A stretch of DNA of 64,000 nt from NCBI GenBank assembly GCA_024663395.1, contig JANFAH010000002.1:2418001-2482000 (forward strand). The letters run 5' to 3'. The notes under the pieces are model-generated. The model searched no databases, had not been told where the DNA came from, and saw only the letters and a list, made by a program, of their open reading frames with translations. The stretch comes from Pisolithus tinctorius. Taxonomy: Eukaryota; Basidiomycota; Agaricomycetes; Boletales; Pisolithaceae. Shown here piece by piece: positions 21,940 through 33,074 of the stretch (the first letter of the stretch is position 1; each line of letters opens with the position of its first letter). The position numbers and the translations under genes are program-made.

Positions 21940-23864
21940 CCGGATTCCAAACTCAGAACGTGATTGCCGACCTGAACGAGGCCATCACCTTATACCAATA
22001 TTTGCTGCAGTTCCACCCAACTGGGCATCCCGAACGCGCTTCGTCCCTCCACAACCTTGCACAGTGTCTAGCAGACCGGTTTCGTCGGCAACCCACAGCA
22101 GCCGATTTGGACCAGGCTATTTCACTTGAGCAAGAAACCCTACAATTACTCGTACGTGGAGATCCGGGCTACAATGCGTCCTGGTGATGCCTTACGGCCT
22201 GTCTCCAAATGAAGATCAGCTCGCAGGTTGTTGTGATTTCCCCAGACCTCTCAGTTGTCACCCACTTTGACATCGAACAAAACATCCGTAATGTTGCATT
22301 TGAAACCCTTCGAACTGCACCAACCAGGTTGCTCCATACGCCTACCGGCATCCTGTGCAGCCGGGATGAGCAGGTGTCGCATTTTATGCGCAGTCAACAG
22401 TGCAAACGGTTTATATCACTGTGTACAACATGCGATAGAGCTCAGCAAATGGGACTCATCCAAACCCATGTCTCCGAGTACTTCCCATACATCATGCTTT
22501 CTCACCACTGGGGTGAAGGCGAGCCATTACTGCGCGACATCAAGGGGCGCGTGATATATGATATGCCAGCGAGAGGTGGCTTTAGAAAGCTCCAGGCCTT
22601 CTGTGCCGTTGCTTGCGAGTTGGATTACTTATGGGCCTGGAGCGATACGTGCCGTATCGACAAACACAGCAGTGCCGAGGTACAAGAAACGATTGGATCA
22701 ATGTTTGTGTGGTATCGAAAATCCATGTTGACCATCGTATACCTTTCTGACATTTCCGATACCGGTTCGTTCGGGACCAGTGAATGGTTCAGGCGCGGGT
22801 GGACCCTCCAAGAGCTACTGGCTCCCCGAACCATACTATTCTACACCCAAAACTGGACGCTTTACAAGAACCTAACGTCCTCGAATCATAAAATGGATGC
22901 CACTGTGTTGGCAGAGCTGGAAAGAACAACTAGAATAGAGTCCCAGTTCCTCACCAACTTTTCTCCGGGCATGGATGATGCACGTTCCAGACTGCAATGG
23001 GCCTCAATGCGTTGCACCACCCAGCCTGAGGATACCGCCTACTCACTTTTTGGGATCTTTAATCTTCATCTACCCATTCCGTATGGCGAATCTGCTGAGG
23101 ACTCGCTCGGCCGTCTCCTAACCGAAATCGTATCACGCTCGGGGGATATCTCGGTTCTGGATTGGGTCGGGGAGGCGTCATCATTTCATAGCTGTTTCCC
23201 TGTTCATATTACATCGTATGAAACGCTATCATTGCCTCGACCCTTACCTAACCCAGAAGAACACGCATCGACAAACAGTCAGAAGCTCTTGTCGTTCAAA
23301 GCACTGTGTAACCTCGCTACGTCGCTCCTCCCCCAGTTTCCCAGTCGGTCTCTGACACCATCAAGAATTGCCCCGGGGGTTCGGATACGAACTCCGGATT
23401 CATACGCACCAAGCGACGTATACGATTTTCATTCATTGAACAGAGTACCCCTTCCACGATTCCTCAATCGTTGCCTTATACTGCCGTGCATCGCCCACCG
23501 TGTCATAGCGGTTCAATTGGCAGGCGAAGATCCATCGAGACCGAGCTACATGTACGAAATCCAGGCATGCGGTCTGAGGCCATTGGAGATCGCCCTGCCA
23601 GACAGGCTAGACAATACAACAATCTCACAAGGTGCTCTGCAGCTCGTTCGCCCTTGGCACTCCAAGGGTCAATCTGCAATATTAGACGCCGCGAGTGAAG
23701 AGCAATTACTTCTTACACTTGGGAGGCCATTTTTTGCTCTTCTGTTGACCGAACTGCCTCACTCTCAACACAAACAGATTGCGTCTTCTACTCTTATTAC
23801 TGCCCAGCCCATCAACCGTGCCAGCATTCTGAAAAGCAAAGCTAGGATATTCAGCATTGTATAG

Positions 23865-25118
23865 ATAGCCACGGCGCTGCAGTGCAGGCTGGTGCCAGCG
23901 CCCACTTTGTCACCCCTTTCATGTGTTGCCTTTTCTCGCGCTTTGATCGTCATGACATGCTTGCTTCCCCTTGCACGATGCCACGCATGTCCTGCCACTT
24001 ACTTTTTTGTGCTCCGTGAAGTCATATGTTGTAGGAGTATGCACATCCAAATATAAGTCCAGTGAGTTGCGATCGCCCCTGATTATGAAAAGCACGTTCC
24101 AAGATACACAACTGTCAAATGTCATACCTATCATGACCATCGTGTTTCAGGCTAAGTATTCCCTGGCTGTAGTCCTCATCCTAGGTCATATGGATTTCCC
24201 ATATTGCCTCACATCATTGGGATGAATATGCTGCTCATAGTACAAGTGCGCAAAGCGGCACTGTGCATCACCGCTACCCACCTTAGTAAACAACGTTGGG
24301 AGGGTTCATCGCAGCTGTGGTCGGGGGAACGCAGGAGCCTGAATGCCTAGACTCGGGGAAGGCTACAGAAGAATGAGTCACATGGCTCGATACGTATGTC
24401 GCTTGCGTCAAATCCGAGAAACGCGGTGGAGAGCGGGTCAGAAAGGGTTTCAAGGAGACTCAGAAAAATATGGCGATGGCAGCAAACTCCTGCTTCACGC
24501 TGGGGCAGTGGCTACTTGAGGCGTTAAAAAGTTTGAGGCTGACCCCACAACCAGCAAGGACGTCCTCGTCAAAGTCACAGTGCAGGTAAGTACCTCAGGG
24601 ATTCTGTTGACTGGTTGTCATGAGTCGCTGTATAGGTAGCGTGTTCTCCAACCCTGGGGCGCAAGGGCAATATTCTAGACAACGAACCAAGCGGAGAGGA
24701 GAGGGAAGAACGACGGCATTGCGCTCTCAGAGACAGCAGGATGCTTGGCTTCCAGCGCAGCAGGCTGTCCTACTGTAAAACGTCTTTGTTACTTGTGTCG
24801 TTGCCAATTTGCGCTCCAATGGTCAAAGGGGCCCATTATACAGCGTTCTGTTCGTATGTATATATGTGTCCACTTGCAATAATTCATTACAGTGCAGAAT
24901 TCATGTACTCCGTAGCCGTCCTCGTTAGGTTGTCAATTACAGGTCTGCCCACCAATCCAGCAAACAACGACGCGAACGCAACCAATCAAACTGAGGTTCA
25001 CTGGACATGTATGTATATGCATGCACTCCTACAAGATATGACCGGACGAAGGAGAGCAAAACGTAAATGGCAGGACAACGGGGATGTCGATACCAAGATA
25101 TCATAACGCCATGGCTAT
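23865..25118. other. Intergenic region between convergent HET genes A and C
   Basis: Nearly the same sequence lies between B and D (36789-36945 plus 37975-39161), which shows A-C and B-D are duplicate units. It holds a 3' flank motif (CTTTGATCGTCATGACATGC, then AAGTCATATGTTGTAGGAGT near 24020) also seen in the dispersed flank repeat. It also contains a short conserved frame at about 24415-24600 that may be an exon. Nothing else was recognised. Confidence 0.6.
24415..24600 (+). CDS. Short conserved frame in the A-C intergenic region
   Basis: The reading RKGFKETQKNMAMAANSCF followed by QWLLEALKSLRLTPQPA is matched at 38458-38667 by RKGFKEAQKNMAMAANPCF and RWLLEEALKSLRLTPQPA. The only indel inside the shared segment is 3 nt (one extra Glu codon), which suggests past coding constraint. 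In both copies a GTAAGT or GTACGT donor-like site follows TGCAG. It may be one exon of a small or decayed gene. No domain was recognised, and no complete gene model could be built. Confidence 0.3.
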
Positions 25119-28100
25119 CTACACAATATTGAATATCCGAATTTTGCTTTTCAGAATGCTGGCCCGATCTATGGGCTGAGCAGTAATGCGAGTAGAAGAC
25201 GCGATCCTTCTGTGTTCGTTATGAGGTAGCTGTCTCAACAGAAGAGCGTTAAAAGGCCTCTCAAGTGCAGAGAGCAGCTGTTCTTCAGTCACGGCATCTA
25301 GTTTGGCAGATGAACCAGGCAACTTCGAGTGCCAAGGGCGAACAAGTTGCAGAGAACCTTGCAGCCGCATTACAACCTCTAGCTTGTTTGGCAGAGTGAT
25401 CTCAAGCGGCCTCAGACCGAATGCCTGGATGTTATACGTGTAACTCGGTGCTGATGAATCTGACCCTTTCGGATGAACCACTGTGACACAATGGGCAATG
25501 CATGGTAGTATGAGGCGGCGATTGAGAAAACGTGGGAGAGGCACCCTAGTGAGCGAATGGAAGTCGTACACATCACCTGGGGAGTATGAATCTGGGGATC
25601 GCAATTGAACTGCCGGAACGTGATGGGCGATATTGGACAATGTAAAGTAACGACTAAGAAATCGGGGGAGAACGAATGAGCGACGGAGGTTTCGCAGTTT
25701 TTCGAATGACGAAGGACGCTGACTTATCGCTGCTGATGGTTTTTCTGCGTTATGTTGAGGTCGGAGCAACGGTATTGTTTGGAACGAGGTGATCTGGGCA
25801 GGGAAACAGCTATGAAACTGCGACGCCTCCCCAACCCAATCCAGAACTGAGATATCTCCAGACTGCGAAATGATTTCGGCCAGGAGACACCCAAGCGCTT
25901 TCCCAGCAAGTTCGCCATACAGAACGGGAAGGTGAAGATTAAAGATCCCAAAAAGTGAATAGGCGATATCCTCAGGCTGCGTAGTACGACGTAATGACGC
26001 CCATTGGAGTCTCGAACGAGCGTCATCTGTTCCTGGGGAAAAGTGAGTGAGGAACCAGGATTCTATTCCAGTTGCCCTCTCCAGCTCTTCCAGCACCACG
26101 ATATCTGCTTTATGGTTCGAAGACGTGAGGTTCTTGTAGAGCGACCAACTCTGGGTGTAGAATAGTACAGTTTGGGGGGCCAGTAGCTCCTGGAGGGTCC
26201 ACCCGCGTCTGAACCACTCGCTGTTCCCAAGCAAACCAGTATCTGGAACATCAGAGAGATACACAATGGTTAGGGAAGACTGTCGATACCACGCAAACAT
26301 CGATCCTATAGCTTCTTGCAACTCGGCACTGCTGTCTTTGTCTATGCAACACGTGTCACTCCACGCCCACAGGAAATCTCGTTGGCAGGCAACAAGGCAG
26401 AAGGCTTGCAGCTTTTTAAAGCCCTCCTTTGCTGACATATCATATATCAGGTGGCCTTCAATGTCGCGCAATGATGGCTCGTCTTCGCCCCAACGGTGAG
26501 AAAGCGTGACATACTGAAAGTATTTCAAGATAGCCATATGGACCAGTTCCATTCGCTGATCTGGGCCACACGTTGTGCACAACAACACAAGCCGTTTGTA
26601 CTGTTGGCTGCTCATAAACTGGGTCAACTGCGCATGCCGGTTGCACAGGGCGCCAGTATGCGTGTGCAGCAACCTGGTTGGCATAGTTTTGAGGGTTTCA
26701 AATGCAACATTACGGATGAGTTGCTCAACATCAAAGTGGGCAACAGGTGAGGCATTGGAGGATGTCATAGCAACTTGTGACTCGACCTTCATGTGGAGGT
26801 AGGCTGTAAGGGAGCACCGGGATATGTCGTAACCAGGATCTCCAGGTATGAGTACCTGCAAGACTTCTTGCTCCAGTAAAATAGCCTCATCCAGATCCGT
26901 TGCTGCAAGTTGTTGACGAAACCGGTGTGCTAGACACTCTGCCAGGCTATGCAGGGACAAAGCACGACCGGGATGGTCAGTCGGGAAGGATTGCAATACA
27001 TATCGACACAGTGTTATGTCCTCGTTCAGACCGACCATTGCATGTTGATTGCCAGATCTATGCCTCACAAAGCAATTGACCAGAGAGCCTAGATTGTCTA
27101 TCTCCCGACCAGGTACGACAGGCTCATCTGAGCCGGTGCCCTGGGCTGGCCTCTGAAACCAAGCTCCCCCGTGATGGGAGTCTCGTGGTAACCGAAGTTC
27201 CAGAGCATATGTTGCACAGCAAATAGCATCGTCCATGTCGGTCATTGCAGCCTCCTTCTGGAACCTGTCCCAGAGGTGGAGTGAGAGCTTGAGAAGCAAG
27301 GACGCAAGATCAGTTGTGCTTGTTGGACGGGCCACCGACGCAGTTTGATGAAGAGAATTCGCACCATGCAACCCAGGCATGTCAACTTGTTTCTGAAACT
27401 TTGTCCAGAGGTCGCGAGCGAGGTCGTAAAGATATTTACCGCGATCGGGATGGCCTAGTGGAAAGAGCTCCAGTGCTGCACGTCTGAGCGAGATGGCTTC
27501 CTCCAAATCACGGATCGTAGCCTGTCTGGTGAACCTTTTGTTGAGGTAGACAGCGAGTTCGTGGAGAGTGGTATCACGACGAGGATGCCCTGGAGGATGA
27601 AGATCTAGTATTGCACGTGAGAGCGAGATGGCTTCCTCCAAGTCGCAGACTGCAGCCTGTTTCTCGAACCTGTCATTGAGGCAGCGGATGAGATTGTGGA
27701 GGGTGGCACTACGATCAGGATGCCCTGATGGATGAAGCTCTAGTGCTGCACGTGAGAGCGAGATGGCTTCCTCCAAGTCGCAGATTGCAGCCTGTTTGTC
27801 GAACCTGCACTTGAGGTAGTATGCGAGTTTGTAGAGAGTAGCATCACGACGAGGATGCCCTGGTGGACGGAGCTCTAGCGCTGCACGTGAGAGCAAGATG
27901 ACTTCCTCCAAGTCGCGGATCGAAGCCTGTTTGTCGAACCTGCTATTGATGTAGTATGCGAGTTTGTAGAGAGTGGCATCACGACGAGGATGCCCTGGAG
28001 GACGGAGTTCTAGTGCTGCACGTGAGAACGAGATGGCTTCCTCCAAGTCGCGGATCGAAGCCCGTTTGTTGAACCTGCTATTGAGGTAGTATGCGAGATC

Positions 28101-29003
28101 GTCGAGAGTGGCACTACAATCAGGATGCCCTGGTGGATGAAGCTCTAGTGCTGCACATGAGAGCGAGATGGCTTCCTCCAAGTCGCAGATTGCAGCCTGT
28201 TTGTCAAACCTGCTATTGAGGTAGTATGCGAGATCGTCGAGAGTGGCACTACGATCAGGATGCCCTGGTGGATGAAGCTCTAGTGCTGCACGTGAGAGCG
28301 AGATGGCTTCCTCCAAGTCGCAGATTGCAGCCTGTTTGTCGAACCGGCTATTGAGGTAGTATGCGAGTTTGTAGAGAGTGGCATCACGATGAGGATGCCC
28401 TGGAGGACGGAGCTCTAGTACTGCACGTGAGAGCGAGATGGCTTCCTCCAAGTCACGGATCGAAGCCCGTTTGTTGAACCTGCTATTGAGGTAGTATGCG
28501 AGATCGGAGAGAGTGGCATCACAACGAGGATGCCCTGGTGGGCGGAGCTCTAGTGCTGCACGTGAGAGTGAGATGGCTTCCTCCAAGTCGCCGATTGCAG
28601 CTTGTTCGTCGAACCTGCTGTTGAGGTAGGCGGCGAGATCGTGGAGAGTGACATCACGGTAAGGATGCCCTGGTGGACAGAGCCCTAGTGCTTTACGTCC
28701 AAGCGTGATGGCTTTTTCTAAGTCTTTGACTGCCCCCTGCTCGCCGTATCTATCCGACAGACAGCGAGCAAGACTGTTGAGTGACGTGGACCGATCATAT
28801 TTCTTGTTTTCGACTGGTCGGAGTTCCAAAGCAGCACGATGCAAATTGATTGCCTCGTTCAAGTCGTCGATTTTACGCTCTTCTTTGTATCTCTTGCAGA
28901 GTGCGTATGCCAGGTCGAAGAGGGCATCATACCGGCCATCATCCCCTGGAGGACAACGTTCCAAGTTTTTTCGTCTCCAGGAAACCTTGTCTGTTGAAGC
29001 CAT
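25119..29003 (-). CDS. HET gene C: TPR-HET protein, 1294 aa, open
   Basis: Single open frame from ATG 29003. The N-terminal half is an array of 11 consecutive TPR-like units plus three more diverged ones, period about 45 residues. The unit pattern is ATLDDLAYYLNSRFDKQ followed by DLEEAISLSRAALELHPPGH. This is the TPR type usually found in fungal TPR-CHAT proteins, here joined to a HET domain instead. The HET core spans about residues 831-940 (YVTLSHRWGEDEPSLRD to EWFRRGWTLQELLAPQ), followed by PEDIAYSLFGIFNLHLPVLY and a C-terminus ILKSKIRIFNIV shared by all paralogues. HET domains drive cell death after non-self recognition in fungi. The TPR array would be the sensing or scaffold part (inference). 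Units 3-11 are very alike, more so than the outer ones. Converges on gene A; closest paralogue is D. Confidence 0.9.
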   Translation of the reverse strand: MASTDKVSWRRKNLERCPPGDDGRYDALFDLAYALCKRYKEERKIDDLNEAINLHRAALELRPVENKKYDRSTSLNSLARCLSDRYGEQGAVKDLEKAITLGRKALGLCPPGHPYRDVTLHDLAAYLNSRFDEQAAIGDLEEAISLSRAALELRPPGHPRCDATLSDLAYYLNSRFNKRASIRDLEEAISLSRAVLELRPPGHPHRDATLYKLAYYLNSRFDKQAAICDLEEAISLSRAALELHPPGHPDRSATLDDLAYYLNSRFDKQAAICDLEEAISLSCAALELHPPGHPDCSATLDDLAYYLNSRFNKRASIRDLEEAISFSRAALELRPPGHPRRDATLYKLAYYINSRFDKQASIRDLEEVILLSRAALELRPPGHPRRDATLYKLAYYLKCRFDKQAAICDLEEAISLSRAALELHPSGHPDRSATLHNLIRCLNDRFEKQAAVCDLEEAISLSRAILDLHPPGHPRRDTTLHELAVYLNKRFTRQATIRDLEEAISLRRAALELFPLGHPDRGKYLYDLARDLWTKFQKQVDMPGLHGANSLHQTASVARPTSTTDLASLLLKLSLHLWDRFQKEAAMTDMDDAICCATYALELRLPRDSHHGGAWFQRPAQGTGSDEPVVPGREIDNLGSLVNCFVRHRSGNQHAMVGLNEDITLCRYVLQSFPTDHPGRALSLHSLAECLAHRFRQQLAATDLDEAILLEQEVLQVLIPGDPGYDISRCSLTAYLHMKVESQVAMTSSNASPVAHFDVEQLIRNVAFETLKTMPTRLLHTHTGALCNRHAQLTQFMSSQQYKRLVLLCTTCGPDQRMELVHMAILKYFQYVTLSHRWGEDEPSLRDIEGHLIYDMSAKEGFKKLQAFCLVACQRDFLWAWSDTCCIDKDSSAELQEAIGSMFAWYRQSSLTIVYLSDVPDTGLLGNSEWFRRGWTLQELLAPQTVLFYTQSWSLYKNLTSSNHKADIVVLEELERATGIESWFLTHFSPGTDDARSRLQWASLRRTTQPEDIAYSLFGIFNLHLPVLYGELAGKALGCLLAEIISQSGDISVLDWVGEASQFHSCFPAQITSFQTIPLLRPQHNAEKPSAAISQRPSSFEKLRNLRRSFVLPRFLSRYFTLSNIAHHVPAVQLRSPDSYSPGDVYDFHSLTRVPLPRFLNRRLILPCIAHCVTVVHPKGSDSSAPSYTYNIQAFGLRPLEITLPNKLEVVMRLQGSLQLVRPWHSKLPGSSAKLDAVTEEQLLSALERPFNALLLRQLPHNEHRRIASSTRITAQPIDRASILKSKIRIFNIV

Positions 29004-29280
29004 TGAATGTCGTTACACCAGGATGATATACACGACGGAAATGGTTCTGCCTTCGCGCTAGATCCAGTGATCACTTGCACCAAGACAGGGACAGTAAAGT
29101 CTTACCCTTTGAAACGGGAAAGAAACCCGGTGAGCGATCTTGAGTGTCAGCTGAACGCTGCTCGAATCAGCGAGGCTAACCAAGCAGCGCAAAAGAACCC
29201 ACAGCAAAGGCACGAAGTCTCGAGCAGGCAACCTTGGGTGTCGGTACGAAGCACACACTGTGGATAACGTTACACGCAAG
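29004..29280 (-). promoter_or_regulatory. Upstream region of HET gene C
   Basis: Read toward gene C it contains GCAGAACCATTTC.., GTATATCATCCTGGTGTAACG and CATTCAATGGCT, the block shared by all four HET promoters. The opposite strand carries an 86-codon frame (29007-29267) with a phrase NPVSDLECQLNAARISEANQ. Related phrases occur upstream of A (16891-17085), B and D (42660-42860). They may be conserved only because the DNA is duplicated. Confidence 0.45.
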
Positions 29281-30640
29281 TCAATGCATATAATGCAACG
29301 ATGACCCGATAGGAACTCACCAATAGATGCGAAAAGCGCAAGTTGGTTGGAAAGACGAGAGGAAATTGGGCTTTGCTGCTTGAGTGAGTGACACAGCTTG
29401 AAGAACTGGGGAGGCGCTCACCAGTACAGCAACAGTTGGTGGACGCTTGAGGTAGAGAGAGGGCACATGGCTACGGCGTACGAAGAGCACAGGATTTACC
29501 TCCACCCTAGACGCTGCCCGTACACATTCCCGCACGTCCGATGCTCCCCAAGTACTGAAGTATTCAAGCTTCTTAGTCAGTCCCCCTCTGACAAACGCAA
29601 TGGCGATACTCTGCGATACTCTACGTCCGCCCAATCCCGAGGCCGCCGTTCATAAGGGAAACTGGCTATGCGCCCTTCCTGAAACTGGTCTCGTTGGCGA
29701 ACCCTCCAGGTACTGCCCATGCCAACCCATAGCTGATCTTGGTCACTCGTTGACTTCGTCGCTGGCAGGGGCCCTTGTTTGCGAAATTCACGTCTGCGGA
29801 ACAACCGCTGCCTTTCTTCTGATGGGCATGAGCATGCTTGTAGCTGCTGATATAACCTCAGTTGCCGAGTTCGTCGGACCGATAGAGTTCACAACCTGCC
29901 TCATGCCACATATAAAATGAATGGGATGGCGCCGTGTCTCCTAGGTTGCACTCAGATCTACTGCACACGAAGTCCCGTTCGTCCCTCTCGAGGAGGCTTT
30001 CCATGACCGCCCCGAAGTCGTACCACACACACCTTGAACGCAGAGGAAGTGAATTGTGAAATATATTCCCGTCGTTGCCAAACAAGTACATCTCAGCGAC
30101 TGGGGAGCTGGCCTTTTGTGGTGTATGCAGAGAAGGGCACGACAGGTTGACATCAGGGGCTACGCACAGTTAGAAGAGGCCCACGACGCATATCAGGGGA
30201 TGGTCAGTAGATCGTTAGGTGTGCCGCAATTCCTCGGTATTGGTATACTGTATATACTTGTTACATGACTCGTCACAGCATAGTTTCCAATGTATACCTC
30301 TCTTCTTGGCCTGTGATGATGTGCTACCATTCGGAGGCCATACAATATGGTACCCGATGCACCAGATACGTGTTTGCATGCGCTCCGGTAGCACATAAGA
30401 CGGAACGAAGGGTAAAATTGAAAAAAGGCAAGTGGAAGGACATACCGGTGCGAGGAAAACGCACATTCCATTATCGATTAAAGTGCGAGAAAAAGATACA
30501 CGACGCAACACATGAGAGGAGCGACCAAGTGGGTGTCGATGCCAGACCGGCCTGCACGCGACACAATATGGAAATATACGTACTCGGAAGTAACAAAGGT
30601 GTGCAAGTATGGCCAGGGATGCCATTGGACGGTCTTGAGC
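29281..30640 (-). repeat. Right flank of duplication unit 1 (inverted copy of the left-flank repeat)
   Basis: No gene. The same sequence lies upstream of gene D at 42950-44095 in the same order. The block near 29310-29360 is homologous, inverted, to the CCAACCAACTT..GGTGAGTTCC stretch upstream of A and B. The block 30225-30640 is the inverted copy of the repeat at 15640-16030 and 31885-32125. So gene C with its flank mirrors gene A with its flank. Confidence 0.7.
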
Positions 30641-30719
30641 GCCACGAGAGCAAAGCTATGGGTGGGAATCTGAGCCGGAGGGTAGGGGAAAGCCACTACA
30701 CTGAAGGCATCGGTTTCGC

Positions 30720-31200
30720 TCACTTGCTACGATCCTCGGGAATAAATAGACGACTGCATGAAAATGACGCGAAGGCGCCCCTCCGCCACCGCAGGAGACG
30801 TTCGAGTGAGAGATCGTAGGGATCGAGCATTGCTGGTCGGGAGCGGATTGGTGGTAGATTCTGTAGGAGGTGCAGTGATAGAGTATAAGCCGGCGAGGGT
30901 ATTTGCAGTAGTATTCGGAGGCAGCATTCGTTGAACCAGCTTTTCCCGTGCATCAAAGAAGGGGTTACTTGCCGCCCTCTTCAGCGGAATGGCCGCAGAA
31001 GAGAATTTTTCGTGTGTTGCCAGATCACGTGCCTTGTTTTCGCACTGGAATGCTAGTGCCTCTGTGCCACTCCAAGTCAGATCAAAAGATACAGCGCTGC
31101 TCTGGGCCTCGGATTGCATCGTATGGTTGTTGCCCTACTCCAACCGGCGTCTGCTCTCGCCCAGAGCTTTTGGCATACCACACATTGCCACCTCATAATT
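30720..31200. other. Mixed segment with a fragment of a Ser-rich membrane protein gene
   Basis: At about 31075-31195 lies GATCAAAAGATACAGCGCTG and a downstream RAFGIPHIATS-like reading. This is homologous to 45845-45960 (plus strand) and to 44480-44620 (minus strand). In the last copy the reading goes on into a Ser-rich stretch and a membrane segment. Here the frame stops quickly. The remaining sequence has open frames on both strands (for example 30727-31119 minus) with no recognised domain. Confidence 0.35.
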
Positions 31201-31301
31201 CCTTAAGCACGATCATTGGAGCGCGTGTTGCCGCACTGTACTTTTTGTCTTCAACTTAATCGCATGCGGTCAACTCGCACGTATACTCGTCGTATTTTGC
31301 T

Positions 31302-31880
31302 GTGACAGTATGTCTCCTCTCCCTGCAGGTGTTCTCTTTGTCTCAAACATGCCCTCAGCTGTTTCCAGTCAGTCTGCGGCCTCTGCACCTACTGTGCTCA
31401 CCAACCCTCCTCCAGCTCTATCATGTCCCACTCTCGCTCTTCACCTACGAATCACTTTATAAGCTGTGGAACGAGTGCCACTCCGTGAAGATCAAGAAAG
31501 TTCACCAGAAAGGTCAGAGGATCTACGTTCTCAACATCAGTCAGTTTCCCAAGGAAATTGACATGCGCCCCCTGGATTGGTATTTGGCCTGGGACCGCTA
31601 CCTAGAATGAATCAGCAACTGTCGGGGCCTGACTATGAAGTCCACGCGGTCTTGTCACTTCCGCTTTCTGACTCAGAAGGACTACTTCCTTAACTATTTC
31701 ATCGTCATCCTTAGGTTCGACACGGAGATTCGTCGTAGATACTCTGCCGAACCCAACTTCTCCCTTACTTTTGATCAGTATCAATTGTGCTTCATGCAGT
31801 TCTTGATCCAGCATATGAGATGCATTCTGACCTCTGACAAGGCCCTTTCCTGTCCCCAGCGCTTTGCTCCTTACTGTTCT
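31302..31880 (+). pseudogene. Possible Gag-like relic
   Basis: Overlapping frames read ESLYKLWNECHSVKIKKVHQ, MRPLDWYLAWDRYLE and, in another frame, TQKDYFLNYFIVILRFDTEI with RRRYSAEPNFSLTFDQYQLC. The style (aromatic and charged, no catalytic motif) recalls Gag-like proteins found with basidiomycete retroelements, but I cannot name a family. At least one stop and a frame change interrupt it. It precedes the flank repeat of unit 2. Confidence 0.25.
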
Positions 31881-31884
31881 CTCA

Positions 31885-33009
31885 CTTTGATCGATACTGG
31901 CACAGGCGTTTTCCTTGTGCAGGTATGTATGTTCCTCCACCTACCTTCCTCCCCTTCGTCCCGTCGTCCGTAGGAGTACAAGCAAACACATGTCGGATGA
32001 ATCGAACGCCATATAATATGGACTCTGAGCGGCTGTACACCATCACATGGCAGGAGAGATGTATACATTAAAAACCATGCTGTGAGGAGCAATACAAGTA
32101 TGTATACCAATGCCGAGGAATTGTGACACACCCAGCAATCTTCTGACCATCCCTTGATATGTTTGCGTAGCCCCTGGTTTTGTTGCGCAATACCCAGTCA
32201 TGCCCTTCTCTGCATACACCACGCAAGAGCCAGCTCCTGAGCCCTAAGCCGCTGGGATGTGCTTGGTAGACAACGCTAGGAATTTGTTTCGTCGGCACCG
32301 AAGGTGACATGTGTATCATGGTCATAATAAAAAGCGAAGTTCGCGCACGGTAGATCTGTGTGCAAGTTGGGAGATGCACGTCTCCCTCATTTCATGTGCA
32401 CGAGCCATTTTTGTTGGACTGGATCGATTGGATGAACTTGGCAAGCGGATTGCAAGGTCGTGAATTGCATTTCGCTGGCCCTGCGGTGATCATGATAAGC
32501 CATTGGTTACCAAGGGCAGTACATATGAGTAACTGCAGCCTCGTGGCAGAGTTTCAGGCGAACATGTTGCGATTGCGTGCTGGTTACACAAGGTACAACA
32601 TGGGGTGTTCGAGACCACAGCTTCCTGCCCTCTCTCTTCCACAGACTTCTACTAACCATTGGTGTACGGGTGAGCTCCTCCACAATTCTTCGATCTGTAA
32701 CTCACTCAAGGGCAGGGTCAAAATTTCCTCTCGTATTTCCAACCAACTTCTTGCTTTGCACGTATCGGTGAGTTCCTACGGGTCCACCGCCACGTTCACG
32801 CACTGACATGCGCGTAGGTATTTCTTCATACAGACAATCTTGGATTGCCTACTCTATACTTTGCGTCGTTACTCACGGGCCCTTTCGCACTGTTTAATTA
32901 GCCTCCTGATTTGAACAGCGTTCTGATGCTCAAGGTTGCTCACCCTGTTTGTTCGTCGGTTCCCGTGACAACGTAGGGATTAATTGTTCCTATCTCATTG
33001 CAACTGATC
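31885..33009 (+). repeat. Left flank of duplication unit 2 (upstream of gene B)
   Basis: No gene. 31885-32125 matches 15690-16030. 32610-33009 matches the region upstream of gene A. The part 32480-32550 (ATTGGTTACCAAGGGCAGTA) occurs inverted at 16545-16590, so a small inversion separates the two units. The MITE-like element of unit 1 is absent. Confidence 0.65.
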
Positions 33010-33074
33010 ATCGAACCTGGTTCTGAAGGCAGAACCATTTCACCGAGTATACCATCCCGGTGTAACGGTATTCG
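33010..33074 (+). promoter_or_regulatory. Conserved promoter-proximal block of HET gene B
   Basis: Contains TTCTGAAGGCAGAACCATTT, GAGTATACCATCCCGGTGTA and TTCGATGGCTTCAACAGAC. It is homologous to the blocks before genes A, C and D. Confidence 0.5.

Larger units (their letters stand above)
17102..23864 (+). pseudogene. HET gene A: TPR-HET pseudogene split by a palindromic element
   Basis: Paralogue of gene B. It starts at ATG 17102 with a CPPGDDGQDVALYDLVDAL segment, followed by TPR-type repeats of about 45 residues (DLEEAITLGREVLGLRPPGH pattern). It is broken by a TGA at 17849-17851, a deletion with frame change near 18120, a TGA at about 18667, and a 3,066-bp insertion at 18874-21939. The reading resumes at 21946 with DLNEAITLYQYLLQFHPTGH. 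After another stop near 22184 a 551-codon frame (22209-23864) covers linker, HET domain (MLSHHWGEGEPLLRD and EWFRRGWTLQELLAPR) and the conserved C-terminus ILKSKARIFSIV. The 3' frame is intact, so a truncated HET protein could still be made, but the full protein cannot. Confidence 0.88.

Noticed and set aside
25119..29003. The repeat array of gene C as a CRISPR array or minisatellite
   Set aside because: The 135-bp period keeps one reading frame and encodes TPR-like helices. There are no spacers.
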